Assembly (NCBI GenBank): GCA_005888525.1
Contig: VBAB01000415.1
Span: 1-15,133 of the forward strand
DNA: 15,133 bases
From: Alphaproteobacteria bacterium
GTDB taxonomy: Bacteria > Pseudomonadota > Alphaproteobacteria > Rhizobiales > Hyphomicrobiaceae
Reading direction: 5' to 3'
The position numbers and the translations under genes are program-made. The notes below the pieces were generated by a model. It searched no databases, had not been told where the DNA came from, and worked only from the letters and a program-made list of their open reading frames with translations. Shown here in pieces: positions 7,236 through 14,255 of this stretch (positions within the stretch are counted from its first letter, which is position 1; each line of letters starts with the position of its first letter).

Positions 7236-7382
7236 CGTGTCATTCCCTGCCGCGCTATTGCACCAACGCAATTGGAAGCGTCCCGCACCCTGCCCACGGG
7301 GGTCAAGCCCCAATCCGCCCCAATCTGCGACACGTCGATCTTGCCGGCTGCTGCGGCGCGCATGATGTCGGCTCGGGTCAGG
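7236..7382. other. Spacer upstream of the panE-like gene; source of the inverted copy
   Basis: This 147-bp spacer lies between the stop of the broken luciferase-like gene and the start of the panE-like gene. It encodes no recognisable product. Its bases up to 7360, together with the first panE-like codons (7165-7235), form the 196-bp source of the inverted copy at 7721-7916. The panE-like gene has a weak ribosome binding site (GCAGGGAATG region on the minus strand) here. Confidence 0.55.
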
Positions 7383-8323
7383 TTACACCTTCGGGACGAT
7401 CTCGCCCACGAAGCGGTCGATCTGGCGCATCTGATCTGCGGCACTGTTGCCGCGGTAGCGCACGATGATCTTTTGGAAGCCGAGATCGAAGAGGCGCTTG
7501 ATGTCGTCGGTGATCTCGACCAGGGAGCCGGTGCCGGGCTCGCGCGCATCGAAGGGGCCGCGCTTCGCTTCGCCGATGCTCAGGAACGCCTTGTACACGA
7601 GCGAAAAGTCCTGCATCTGCCGGCCGGCCTCTGCTGTTAGTTGCTCCAGCATGACCAGGCGCTCCCGCAATTTCTCTGGAGGGGCAGAGACCGCCAGCCA
7701 GCCATTGCCGTGCCTGACGACGCGCCGCAGCAGCCGGCAAGATCGACGTGTCGCAGATTGGGGCGGATTGGGGCTTGCCCCCCGTGGGCAGGGTGCGGGA
7801 CGCTTCCAATTGCGTTGGTGCAATAGCGCGGCAGGGAATGACACGATGCGGATCGCGGTAGTCGGCGCAGGAGGGGTCGGTGGGGCATTCGGGGCGGCGC
7901 TGGCGAAGGCAGGGGGTCGAGGACGTTGAACTCTTCTTCCAGCCAGCCGACGCCGGCGCCCAGCACGATGCGGCCGCCAGAGAAGTGATCGAGCGTCACC
8001 AGCATGCGCGCCAACAGCACGGGGTTGCGATAGGGCATGATCAGCGCGGCCGTGCCGATGCGCACGCGCTTGGTCGCGCCCACGAGCACACCCATGGTGG
8101 CAACGGGCTCCATGAGCGGATCGGAGAGGCGTGATGGGAAATTACCCTGGGCACTGTAGGGATATTCCGATTTGAACGAGACCGGGAAAGCCACGTGATC
8201 GGCGAGCCAGATCGACTCGAAGCCTACGGTCTCGGCATGCTGAGCCAATTGCAGGATCGTCTGTGGATTGGCCAGCGGGCCGTAGATCCCGACGTCCAGG
8301 CCGAAGGTGCCCAAGCTGGCCAT
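7383..8323 (-). pseudogene. Interrupted LLM-class (F420/FMN) oxidoreductase gene
   Basis: The N-terminal part (8323 down to about 7917, about 135 codons) reads MASLGTFGLDVGIYGPL, then ESIWLADHVAFP, RVRIGTAALIMPYRNP and FSGGRIVLGAGVGWLEEEF, a clear luciferase-like oxidoreductase. The C-terminal part (about 7730 to 7383) reads LRRVVRHGNGWLAV to the stop after VGEIVPKV and fits the end of the same family. The two parts are in different frames (the full span is not a multiple of three), and the roughly 60-70 residues expected between them are absent. In their place stands the inverted copy 7721-7916 of the panE-like 5' region. The start ATG follows GGAG on the minus strand, 38 bp downstream of the lyase gene. 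A functional enzyme is unlikely unless the junctions are assembly errors. Confidence 0.85.
7721..7916 (+). repeat. Inverted copy of the panE-like gene's 5' end and upstream spacer
   Basis: These 196 bp are the reverse complement of 7165-7360 with only two differences (positions 7778 and 7898). The copy carries the spacer and the first 23-24 codons of the panE-like gene, reading MRIAVVGAGGVGGAFG from an ATG at 7846 on the plus strand, with a Val to Ala change at codon 18. It then runs straight into antisense of the luciferase-like gene at 7917. The left junction shares CGCGCCGCAG (7721-7730), which is both the LRR coding region of the luciferase-like gene and the end of the copied spacer, so microhomology of up to 10 bp is possible. 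The two arms are 360 bp apart. Confidence 0.9.
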
Positions 8324-8361
8324 GTCTCACTCCACAGTCTTGCCCCTGGGCAGATGGCGCT

Positions 8362-9246
8362 TTACGCGACGCCCTTGCCGCTGGCGGCTTGAAATTTGGA
8401 TTCCAGCGCGTCCCAGGTCGGCTTCTTCACGATACGCTGCCGCTCCTCGAAGGAGACGAGCTGCTCGCGCACGCCATCGAGCGACCCATCACGCTTCAGG
8501 GCACCCAGCGCATCCATCGCAGCCTTCACCGCAGCCTGGAGTGCCGCATTTGCGTAGAGCACCAGCGAGAACCCCAGCTTCGCCAGCTCGGCCTGGCCGG
8601 GATCGGGCGTCTTGCCTCCGAACACGATGTTGGCCACGTGCGGGGCCTTGATCTCGCGTGTGACGCGGGCAAGCTCGGCCAAGCTGGTGGGAGCCTCCAC
8701 GAAGGCCACATCGGCACCGGCTTCGATGTAGGCGTGCGCCCGCCCAATCGCGCGATCCAGGCCTTCGACCGCGCGGGCATCGGTGCGGGCGATGATCTGC
8801 AGGTCCTGATCGCGGCGCGCGTCGACCGCGGCCTTCACCTTCTGCACCATCTCGTCGAGCGGGATCACGTCCTTGCCGGCGAAGTGGCCGCACTTCTTGG
8901 GAAATACCTGGTCCTCGATCTGCAGTCCCGCGGCGCCGGCGCGCTCCAGCACGCGCACGGTGCGCACCATGTTGACGGCGTTGCCGAACCCCGTATCGGC
9001 GTCGACGATCAGCGGCAGCGCCACGGCGTCGGCAATCGCGGCCACCGCGTCGGCGATCTCGGTGAGGGTGGTGAGGCCGATGTCGGGCGCACCCAGGTGC
9101 ATGTTGGCGATGCCGGCTCCCGTGACATAGACCACCTCGAATCCCAGCTCCTCGATCACGCGGGCGAACAGCGCGTTCGCCGTGCCGGGCGCCTGCACGG
9201 CTGCGCGCCGCGCGACGATCTGCTTGAGTTGGTTCGTCGTTTTCAT
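8362..9246 (-). CDS. Isocitrate lyase/PEP mutase-family carbon-carbon lyase
   Basis: A 294-residue protein of normal length. DADTGFGNA (82-90) is the metal-binding segment and EDQVFPKKCGH (111-121) carries the KKCGH signature whose cysteine (residue 119) is the acid/base residue of the lyase branch (isocitrate, 2-methylisocitrate and 2,3-dimethylmalate lyases), rather than the phosphonomutase branch. The family cleaves 2-hydroxy-dicarboxylates or tricarboxylates at a C-C bond or decarboxylates oxaloacetate. The ATG at 9246 is supported by GCGGAGGA 7-8 bp upstream. It lies between the TcuA-like gene and the broken luciferase-like gene on the same strand. PrpF and PrpD relatives nearby make a methylcitrate- or dimethylmalate-like substrate plausible, but this is inference. 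Confidence 0.9.
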   Translation of the reverse strand: MKTTNQLKQIVARRAAVQAPGTANALFARVIEELGFEVVYVTGAGIANMHLGAPDIGLTTLTEIADAVAAIADAVALPLIVDADTGFGNAVNMVRTVRVLERAGAAGLQIEDQVFPKKCGHFAGKDVIPLDEMVQKVKAAVDARRDQDLQIIARTDARAVEGLDRAIGRAHAYIEAGADVAFVEAPTSLAELARVTREIKAPHVANIVFGGKTPDPGQAELAKLGFSLVLYANAALQAAVKAAMDALGALKRDGSLDGVREQLVSFEERQRIVKKPTWDALESKFQAASGKGVA

Positions 9247-9270
9247 CGGCGTCCTCCGCAATAGCACTCG

Positions 9271-9366
9271 GCTGTCATCCCGGTGCTCGTCACCGGGATC
9301 CATCCATCAGCAAGCGCCGGAGCAAGCGGAATGATGGATCCCGGCAACAAGTGCCGGGATGACAGC
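9271..9366. repeat. Double-hairpin palindromic intergenic repeat, copy 2
   Basis: This is the same family as the element at 886-977. Hairpin one: ATCCCGGTG (9277-9285) / CACCGGGAT (9291-9299), loop CTCGT. Hairpin two: ATCCCGGCA (9338-9346) / TGCCGGGAT (9352-9360), loop ACAAG. Outer ends GCTGTCAT (9271-9278) and ATGACAGC (9359-9366) are perfect complements. The core CAAGCGCCGGAGC (9311-9323) is shared with copy 1. The element lies just upstream of the lyase gene and between its two head-to-head copies. In the minus strand it is partly read through by the open frame fused to the TcuA-like gene. Confidence 0.88.
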
Positions 9367-10884
9367 GTGTGCGGATGCCGCTGCGGCTTCATGTAAGCCG
9401 AAGCTTTTCAGGACCACAGCATGCTGCGGAGAGCACCGATGAAATCGACCACCCACCTCAAGCAGATCGTCGCGCGGCGCGCGGCCGTGCAGGCGCCTGG
9501 CACGGCGAACGCGCTGTTCGCCCGCGCGATCGAGGAGCTGGGGTTCGAGGTGGTCTATGTCACGGGGGCCGGCATCGCCAACATGCACCTGGATGCCGGT
9601 GGTGACGCCGTAGGCGTGGTAGGGCGGGACGTCGAGCCGATTGGCCCAGTTGCTCTTGTCGATGGCGAGGCCGCGGGTAGCAAGCCCGTCGTGGATGTTG
9701 GGATTGAACGGCACGTCGGGACGCGGCGCGGCGTTGAACGCGCGCACCGTCTCGAGAAAGCCCTTCGCATCGACACCCGTGAGCTTCGGTGCCAGCTCCT
9801 CGAAGGTATCGGCCGTCTCCTTGGTGATGCGGGCGATGCGATACTCCTCGCGCAGCAGGCCGACGATCTTCTGGTCGAACACCTGCCAGGCGAACAGGCC
9901 CGGCTGCTTCAGCACCTCATGCCCGTACTTGGCGTAGGTGTAGCTGTGAAAGTCGGCCCCCTCGTCGACGAACCGCTGCCCGCGAGCGTTGACGATGATG
10001 CCGAACGGATAATTGTGCTTCTGGAAGCGGTCGCCGATGGTGAGGTCGCCGTAGGGTGGCGCATTCATGTCCCATTGCACGGCATGGGCACCTGACCAAT
10101 GACCGTGGGTGGCGGCTCCAAGCTCGATGGCCATGCGATGGCCCTGCCCATTGTTGAATCGAGTGCCGCGGACCTTGGCGAGGTCCCAGTTTGCCCCGAG
10201 GTAGCGGGCGCGCATCTCCGGGTTCGATTCAAAGCCGCCGCAAGCCAGCACCACGGCCTTGGCACGCAGCTCGATGTCCTCGCCACGCTGGCGCGCGCGC
10301 ACGCCCTGCACCCCGCCATCCGCGCGGATGAGAGCTACGGCGGTCGTATCGTAAAGTACTTGGATGCCGACCCTTTCGAGGGCCTCGTGCAGCGTTTTGA
10401 CGAGTTGCGCGCCGCCGCCGAGCAGGTGACAGGCGAGCCCGCCCCAGAACTTGAACTTGCCGTCGACCTTGAACGCCTGCCGGCCGAGTGCGGGCTGGAA
10501 GCGAATGCCCTGCTTCTTGAGCCACAGCGCCGCGGCGTAGCTCTCGCCGATGAGGACATCCGTCAGATCAGGGTCGCAGCGGTACTCGGTCAACCGATGC
10601 ATGTCGTCGTAGTACTGCTCGGCCGTGTAGCTGCCGAAATCGACGTTGGCGAGGTCGAGGTCGCGAATATCCGGGGCGAGCGCGACGAGGTCCTCGACAG
10701 TGCCGAACGCGAAGCGGAAGGCACCGCCGGTGAAGGCCGAGTTACCGCCGCGAGCCTGTTTCGGCGCCGTCTCCAGCATGGCGACGGTGGCGCCCATCTC
10801 GCGTGCCTGCAGCGCCGCATTGGCTGCCGCGTTGCCGGCGCCAATCACCAACACGTCGACGCAGCCGAGGTCGGCAGCGGCCAT
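9307..10884 (-). CDS. FAD-dependent tricarballylate dehydrogenase-like (TcuA-type) flavoprotein, C-terminally truncated and fused to an unrelated tail
   Basis: The start MAAADLGCVDVLVIGAG (ATG at 10884) is preferred over upstream codons because AAGGAA precedes it and the FAD-binding strand with GAGNAA (15-20) follows at the normal distance. RGGNSAFTGG (45-54), ACGGFESNPEMRARYLG and NARGQRFVDEGADFHSYTYA place it in the fumarate reductase/3-ketosteroid dehydrogenase flavoprotein family, nearest to TcuA, which oxidises tricarballylate to cis-aconitate. Native sequence runs for about 431 codons to AYGVTTGI (about 9592). The expected end, roughly 50-60 residues that close the FAD domain, is missing. 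The open frame instead continues about 94 codons through antisense of the lyase remnant and the palindromic repeat to a stop at 9307. Activity is doubtful. It would head the minus-strand unit. Confidence 0.78.
   Translation of the reverse strand: MAAADLGCVDVLVIGAGNAAANAALQAREMGATVAMLETAPKQARGGNSAFTGGAFRFAFGTVEDLVALAPDIRDLDLANVDFGSYTAEQYYDDMHRLTEYRCDPDLTDVLIGESYAAALWLKKQGIRFQPALGRQAFKVDGKFKFWGGLACHLLGGGAQLVKTLHEALERVGIQVLYDTTAVALIRADGGVQGVRARQRGEDIELRAKAVVLACGGFESNPEMRARYLGANWDLAKVRGTRFNNGQGHRMAIELGAATHGHWSGAHAVQWDMNAPPYGDLTIGDRFQKHNYPFGIIVNARGQRFVDEGADFHSYTYAKYGHEVLKQPGLFAWQVFDQKIVGLLREEYRIARITKETADTFEELAPKLTGVDAKGFLETVRAFNAAPRPDVPFNPNIHDGLATRGLAIDKSNWANRLDVPPYHAYGVTTGIQVHVGDAGPRDIDHLEPQLLDRAGEQRVRRARRLHGRAPRDDLLEVGGRFHRCSPQHAVVLKSFGLHEAAAASAHAVIPALVAGIHHSACSGAC
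9439..9591 (+). pseudogene. 5' remnant of a second isocitrate lyase/PEP mutase-family gene
   Basis: Fifty-one codons (MKSTTHLKQIVARRAAV to GAGIANMHL) match the first 51 codons of the intact lyase gene (9094-9246, opposite strand) at 144 of 153 bases, about 94%. Five of the nine differences are synonymous; the amino-acid changes are T3S, N5T, Q6H and V30A. The match stops abruptly at 9591, where the sequence becomes antisense of the TcuA-like gene; CTGG at the junction could be shared by both. The remaining 240 or so codons, including the catalytic KKCGH segment, are absent, so no lyase can be made. The copy is divergent and looks like the stub of a real paralogue (or of another strain's allele) rather than a fresh duplication. 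Confidence 0.85.
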
Positions 10885-10979
10885 TCCGACTTTCCTTCTC
10901 TGTCGTTGCTTGCTCTCTGCCCATCGACGCGCAACACTAATCCGCTCCGCCGCATCGGAACAGACGGAAAGGTCCACCG
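10885..10979. promoter_or_regulatory. Divergent promoter region between the TcuA-like and substrate-binding protein genes
   Basis: These 95 bp separate two diverging genes and must hold at least their ribosome binding sites: AAGGAA before the minus-strand ATG at 10884 and GGAAAGG (10966-10972) 7 bp before the plus-strand ATG at 10980. A clear -35/-10 pair or operator palindrome was not seen. The shared region suggests joint control of uptake and oxidation of the same compound, by inference. Confidence 0.4.
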
Positions 10980-11967
10980 ATGGCGCATGCCACGACAGTG
11001 CTGGGGATGGTGCTCACCTTGGTCCTCGGTCTCGGCGCCCCGATCGGCGCACAGGCCGAGGTGAGCCTGCTGCGGGTGGCTCTATGTCATGGAGGCGAAG
11101 GGCCTGCTGCAGAAGCAGACGACGGCAACCGGCCTCGGCGACATCAAGGTCGAGTTTCTCCTGGTGGACGGCGGCAACCACATCAACGATGCCGTCCTCG
11201 CCGGCACGATCGACATCGCCTCCACCGGCACCGGCGGTTTCCTCACACTGTGGGCAAAGGCCAAGGGCAATCCGAAGCTCGAGGTCATCGGCCTCGGCGG
11301 CTCGGCCTCCGGCGGCATGACCATGACCAGCCGCAACCCCGCAATGAAATCCCTTCGCGATGTCACGGAGAAGGACCGCATTGCGGTGCCCGGCATCAAG
11401 ACGTCGCTGGGGGCCATCATCCTGCAGATGGCGGTCGCCAAGGAATTCGGTGACAAGGAATACGCGCGACTGGACCACCTCACCATCAGCCTGCCCTATC
11501 CCGATGCCGTCGCCGCCATGCTGTCCAGCAAGACCGAGATCACCGCCCACGTTGCCTCGGCGCCGTTCTCCTACATGGAGCTCGATCATCCGGGAATTCA
11601 CAAGGTCTTCAACTCGGTCGAGCTGTTCGGCCACGTGACCACGATCATGGCGTTCACGACCGAGCAGTTCCGCGCGGCCAATCCGAAGCTGACGGCAAGC
11701 TTCGTGGCGGCGCTGAAGGAAGCCGTCGAGTTCATCGCCGCCAACAAGACCGAGGCCGCACAGATCTACGTGCGCGCTGCCAGGGTGAAGTCGCCGGAGG
11801 GCGAAATCCTCCGCATCATCAACGACCCCGATCTGCGCTTCACGCTTGTGCCCGAAGGGGTCATGATCTACGCGAATTTCATGCACCGCGTCGGCTTGCT
11901 CAAGGTGAAGCCGGCGACCTGGAAGGACGTGTTCGTAAGCGAGCTGCACGGGCTGCCGGGGAATTGA
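10980..11967 (+). pseudogene. ABC transporter substrate-binding protein (NitT/TauT, SsuA/NMT1-like), frameshifted by a small deletion
   Basis: The start at 10980 has a good ribosome binding site and encodes a signal peptide MAHATTVLGMVLTLVLGLGA with cleavage after GAQA, then EVSLLRVA. At about 11079-11081 the frame breaks: LYVMEAKGLLQKQ and the rest of the mature protein continue in another frame to the stop at 11967 (residues such as GGGNHINDAVLAG-like text VDGGNHINDAVLAGTIDIAS, then GLPGN at the end). Family members have about 10-12 residues (YGLSYLP-like) between these points, so a deletion of roughly 30-40 bp not divisible by three is the likely cause. A start at the ATG at 11089 would give 292 residues without export signal. 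No permease or ATPase gene is in the window. It is followed 28 bp later by the prpF-like gene. Confidence 0.82.
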
Positions 11968-11995
11968 GATGCGGATACCGGATACGAGGTGATCC

Positions 11996-13126
11996 ATGCC
12001 ACAGAAGAGGCTACCGGCCGTGTTCATGCGCGGCGGCACGTCCAAGGCCATCGTCTTCCATGCCCGCGACCTGCCCGCCTCACGCGCCGAATGGGAGCCG
12101 ATATTCCTTTCCGTGATCGGCTCGCCGGATCCGAACATGCGGCAGCTCAACGGCATGGGCGGCGGCGTATCGTCCCTGTCCAAGGTGTGCGTCATCGGCC
12201 CGCCGACACACCCCGACGCCGACGTCGACTACACGTTCGCGCAGGTGCTGATCGACAAGGCGCGCGTCGACTACAACAGCAACTGCGGGAACATGTCGTC
12301 CGCCATCGGCCCCTTCGCTGTGGACGAGGGGCTGGTAGCGAAGCCGCGCAGCGGCGAGGCGGTTGTGCGCATCCACAACACCAACACCAAGAAGATCATC
12401 GTCTCGCGGTTCGGCATGGACGGCGATGAGGCCGCCGTGGCGGGCGACATGGCGCTCGACGGCGTGGCTGGCACCGGAGCGCCCATCCGGCTCGAGTTTA
12501 TGGAGCCCGGCGGCGCCAAGACCGGCAAGCTGCTTCCCACCGGCAAGGCCGCCGACATGCTGGAGGTACCGGGCGTGGGCCGCATGCCGGTGAGCATGAT
12601 CGATGCCGCCAATCCGTGCGTGTTCGTGCCTGCCGAGGCGATCGGCGCGACCGCCACCGAGCCGCCGACCGAAATCGAGGGGAATTCGCAGCTGATGGCC
12701 AAGCTGGAGGCCATCCGCCGAGCGGCCTCGGTGGCGATGGGGATCGCGCCCGACATCGAGAAGGCCGGCAATCTGAGTGTGCCGATTGTTGCCTTCCTAG
12801 CGCCGCCCGTAGCGATGAGCGTGCTGTCGGTGGACATCGCCGTGCGCATGATGTCGAACGGACAGGCGCATCGCGCCACGCCGCTCACGGGCGCGCTTTG
12901 CCTCGCCGTCGCGACCCGCATCCCCGGCTCGATCCCCCACGAGATGGCGCGCCGGCTGGCCGAGGGCACGAGCCAGATCCGGATCGGCCACGCCTCAGGC
13001 GTCATCGTCGTCGATGCCAGGATCGGCCAGGCCACGGGCGGCCAGCCCCACGCCGAGTACGCCGCCGTTTACCGCACCGCCCGCCGCCTGTTCGACGGTC
13101 GCGTGCATTATCGGGCCGAACGCTGA
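11996..13126 (+). CDS. prpF: PrpF-family (2-methylaconitate / methylitaconate) isomerase
   Basis: A 376-residue protein of normal PrpF length. It begins with VFMRGGTSKAIVFHARDLP, contains LNGMGGGVSSLSKVCVI with a lysine at 63, and NSNCGNMSSAIGPFAV with a cysteine at 97; these correspond in spacing to the active-site lysine and cysteine reported for the methylaconitate isomerase PrpF. The fold is the two-domain diaminopimelate-epimerase type. Known members isomerise 2-methylaconitate, 3-methylitaconate or 4-oxalomesaconate (double-bond shift or cis-trans), so the gene symbol marks the family rather than a proven substrate. The ATG at 11996 follows ACGAGGTG. It is 28 bp downstream of the broken substrate-binding protein gene and intact throughout. 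Confidence 0.88.
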   Translation: MPQKRLPAVFMRGGTSKAIVFHARDLPASRAEWEPIFLSVIGSPDPNMRQLNGMGGGVSSLSKVCVIGPPTHPDADVDYTFAQVLIDKARVDYNSNCGNMSSAIGPFAVDEGLVAKPRSGEAVVRIHNTNTKKIIVSRFGMDGDEAAVAGDMALDGVAGTGAPIRLEFMEPGGAKTGKLLPTGKAADMLEVPGVGRMPVSMIDAANPCVFVPAEAIGATATEPPTEIEGNSQLMAKLEAIRRAASVAMGIAPDIEKAGNLSVPIVAFLAPPVAMSVLSVDIAVRMMSNGQAHRATPLTGALCLAVATRIPGSIPHEMARRLAEGTSQIRIGHASGVIVVDARIGQATGGQPHAEYAAVYRTARRLFDGRVHYRAER

Positions 13127-13154
13127 GATCATCCCCGAGAAGCGACGAACCTTG

Positions 13155-13173
13155 ACGGGCCCAGAGCGCCCGT
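13155..13173 (+). terminator. Possible hairpin terminator after prpF-like gene
   Basis: ACGGGC (13155-13160) and GCCCGT (13168-13173) form a perfect 6-bp GC-rich stem with a 7-nt loop, 28 bp after the prpF-like stop. No T-run follows, so it is not a textbook intrinsic terminator; it may only slow transcription between the prpF-like gene and the transporter. Confidence 0.3.
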
Positions 13174-13261
13174 TAGCTTCGCCGCACAAAATGGCCGGTG
13201 GCGATCGGCGCGAGCAAGCGCCGCGCCCTGGACAACAAGAGCCTGCCGGGGAGAAAATCCT

Positions 13262-14245
13262 GTGCATCTGCTGGGCGCGATCTTGGCTGTTCTCTCGGCT
13301 GCGACGTTCGCCCTGACCAACGCCACGGGCCGCCGGGGCGTGATCACCGGCACGCCGGCGCAGGGCATGGTCACCAGCATTCCGGTCGGCCTGCTGTGCT
13401 TTCTTGCCGTCGCGTTCGTGACCGGCGCTCTCGCTGGCCTCAATCGCATCACGGCTTCAACGCTGGCCGCTCTCTCCGCCGCAGGCGTGATTCATTTCGT
13501 GATCGGGCGATACTGCAATTTCCGCGCGAGCCAGGCGGCCGGGGTAAATCTGACCGCGCCCGTCATGCAGCTGAACGCGGTTGTGACGCTGATCCTGGCG
13601 GTGGTCGTTCTGCGTGAGCCCTGCACGATCCTGCAGGTGGCCGGCAGTGTTCTCATGGTCGCCGGCTCTCTCGTCACGCAGCGCGCCACACAACCCTCTG
13701 CCGAAGAGAAGCGCGGCAGTGCCGAGAGCTTTTCGCCGCGCGTTGCGACGGGCTTCTTCTTTGCGTCGATGGCGGCGCTCATGTACGGCACGTCGCCGGT
13801 CATCATTCGCCAAGCGCTCTACGACGCAGGACCGCTCGGCGGAGTTGTCGGAGGACTGATCGCCTACGCCGCAGCGACCTGCGCAGTCGCGCTCGGGCTC
13901 TTCATTCCGTCCTTGCGACGCAATGTGATGCAGGTCAGTCGCGAAAGCGCCCGCTGGTTCGTCTACTCGGGCGTTTTCGTGGCCGCGGCCCAGGGCTTCC
14001 TCTATTCGGCCCTCGCCGTGGCCCCGATCATGCTCGTCGTTCCCCTGCTGCAGCTCTCTTTGGTCTTCCGGTTCCTCTTCGCGTACCTCTTCAACCCGCA
14101 TCATGAGCTGTTCGGCGCGGTGGTCGTCATCGGCTCCGTCGTGTCGATCGTGGGGGCGTGCGCCGTATCGATCAACACGGACCTGGTCGTAGGGATGCTC
14201 CCCCTGCCGCCGGCGCTTGCCACCCTACTGCGCGCTCCGCTTTGA
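13262..14245 (+). CDS. EamA-family (DMT superfamily) membrane transporter
   Basis: A 327-residue protein starting at GTG (13262), 8 bp after GGGGAG (13248-13253). Ten hydrophobic segments are visible at about residues 3-20, 37-57, 66-82, 93-116, 123-139, 161-178, 193-215, 232-252, 254-277 and 284-303, in two five-helix halves separated by a charged loop (about 142-160). This is the standard EamA layout, and TAPVMQLNAVVTLILAVVVLREP is the characteristic end of the first EamA repeat. The inner-membrane family exports or imports small metabolites. It lies 135 bp after the prpF-like gene and ends 10 bp before the convergent PrpD-like gene. The transported compound is unknown. Confidence 0.88.
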   Translation: MHLLGAILAVLSAATFALTNATGRRGVITGTPAQGMVTSIPVGLLCFLAVAFVTGALAGLNRITASTLAALSAAGVIHFVIGRYCNFRASQAAGVNLTAPVMQLNAVVTLILAVVVLREPCTILQVAGSVLMVAGSLVTQRATQPSAEEKRGSAESFSPRVATGFFFASMAALMYGTSPVIIRQALYDAGPLGGVVGGLIAYAAATCAVALGLFIPSLRRNVMQVSRESARWFVYSGVFVAAAQGFLYSALAVAPIMLVVPLLQLSLVFRFLFAYLFNPHHELFGAVVVIGSVVSIVGACAVSINTDLVVGMLPLPPALATLLRAPL

Positions 14246-14255
14246 CCGCGGCCCG

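Noticed and set aside
7220..7549. Minus-strand open frame reading through the spacer between the luciferase-like and panE-like genes
   Set aside because: It is a shadow of the luciferase-like C-terminus and of the spacer, with no recognisable domain; its spacer part recurs only because of the inverted duplication.
11014..12195. Large minus-strand open frame opposite the substrate-binding protein and prpF-like genes
   Set aside because: It is antisense of two clear family members with low-complexity H/R/G/D-rich translation; no start signal or motif.
13207..13227. Third copy of the palindromic repeat family (AGCAAGCGCCG shared with the core)
   Set aside because: Only about 11 bp match and the flanking double hairpin is absent; a chance match in GC-rich DNA is likely.
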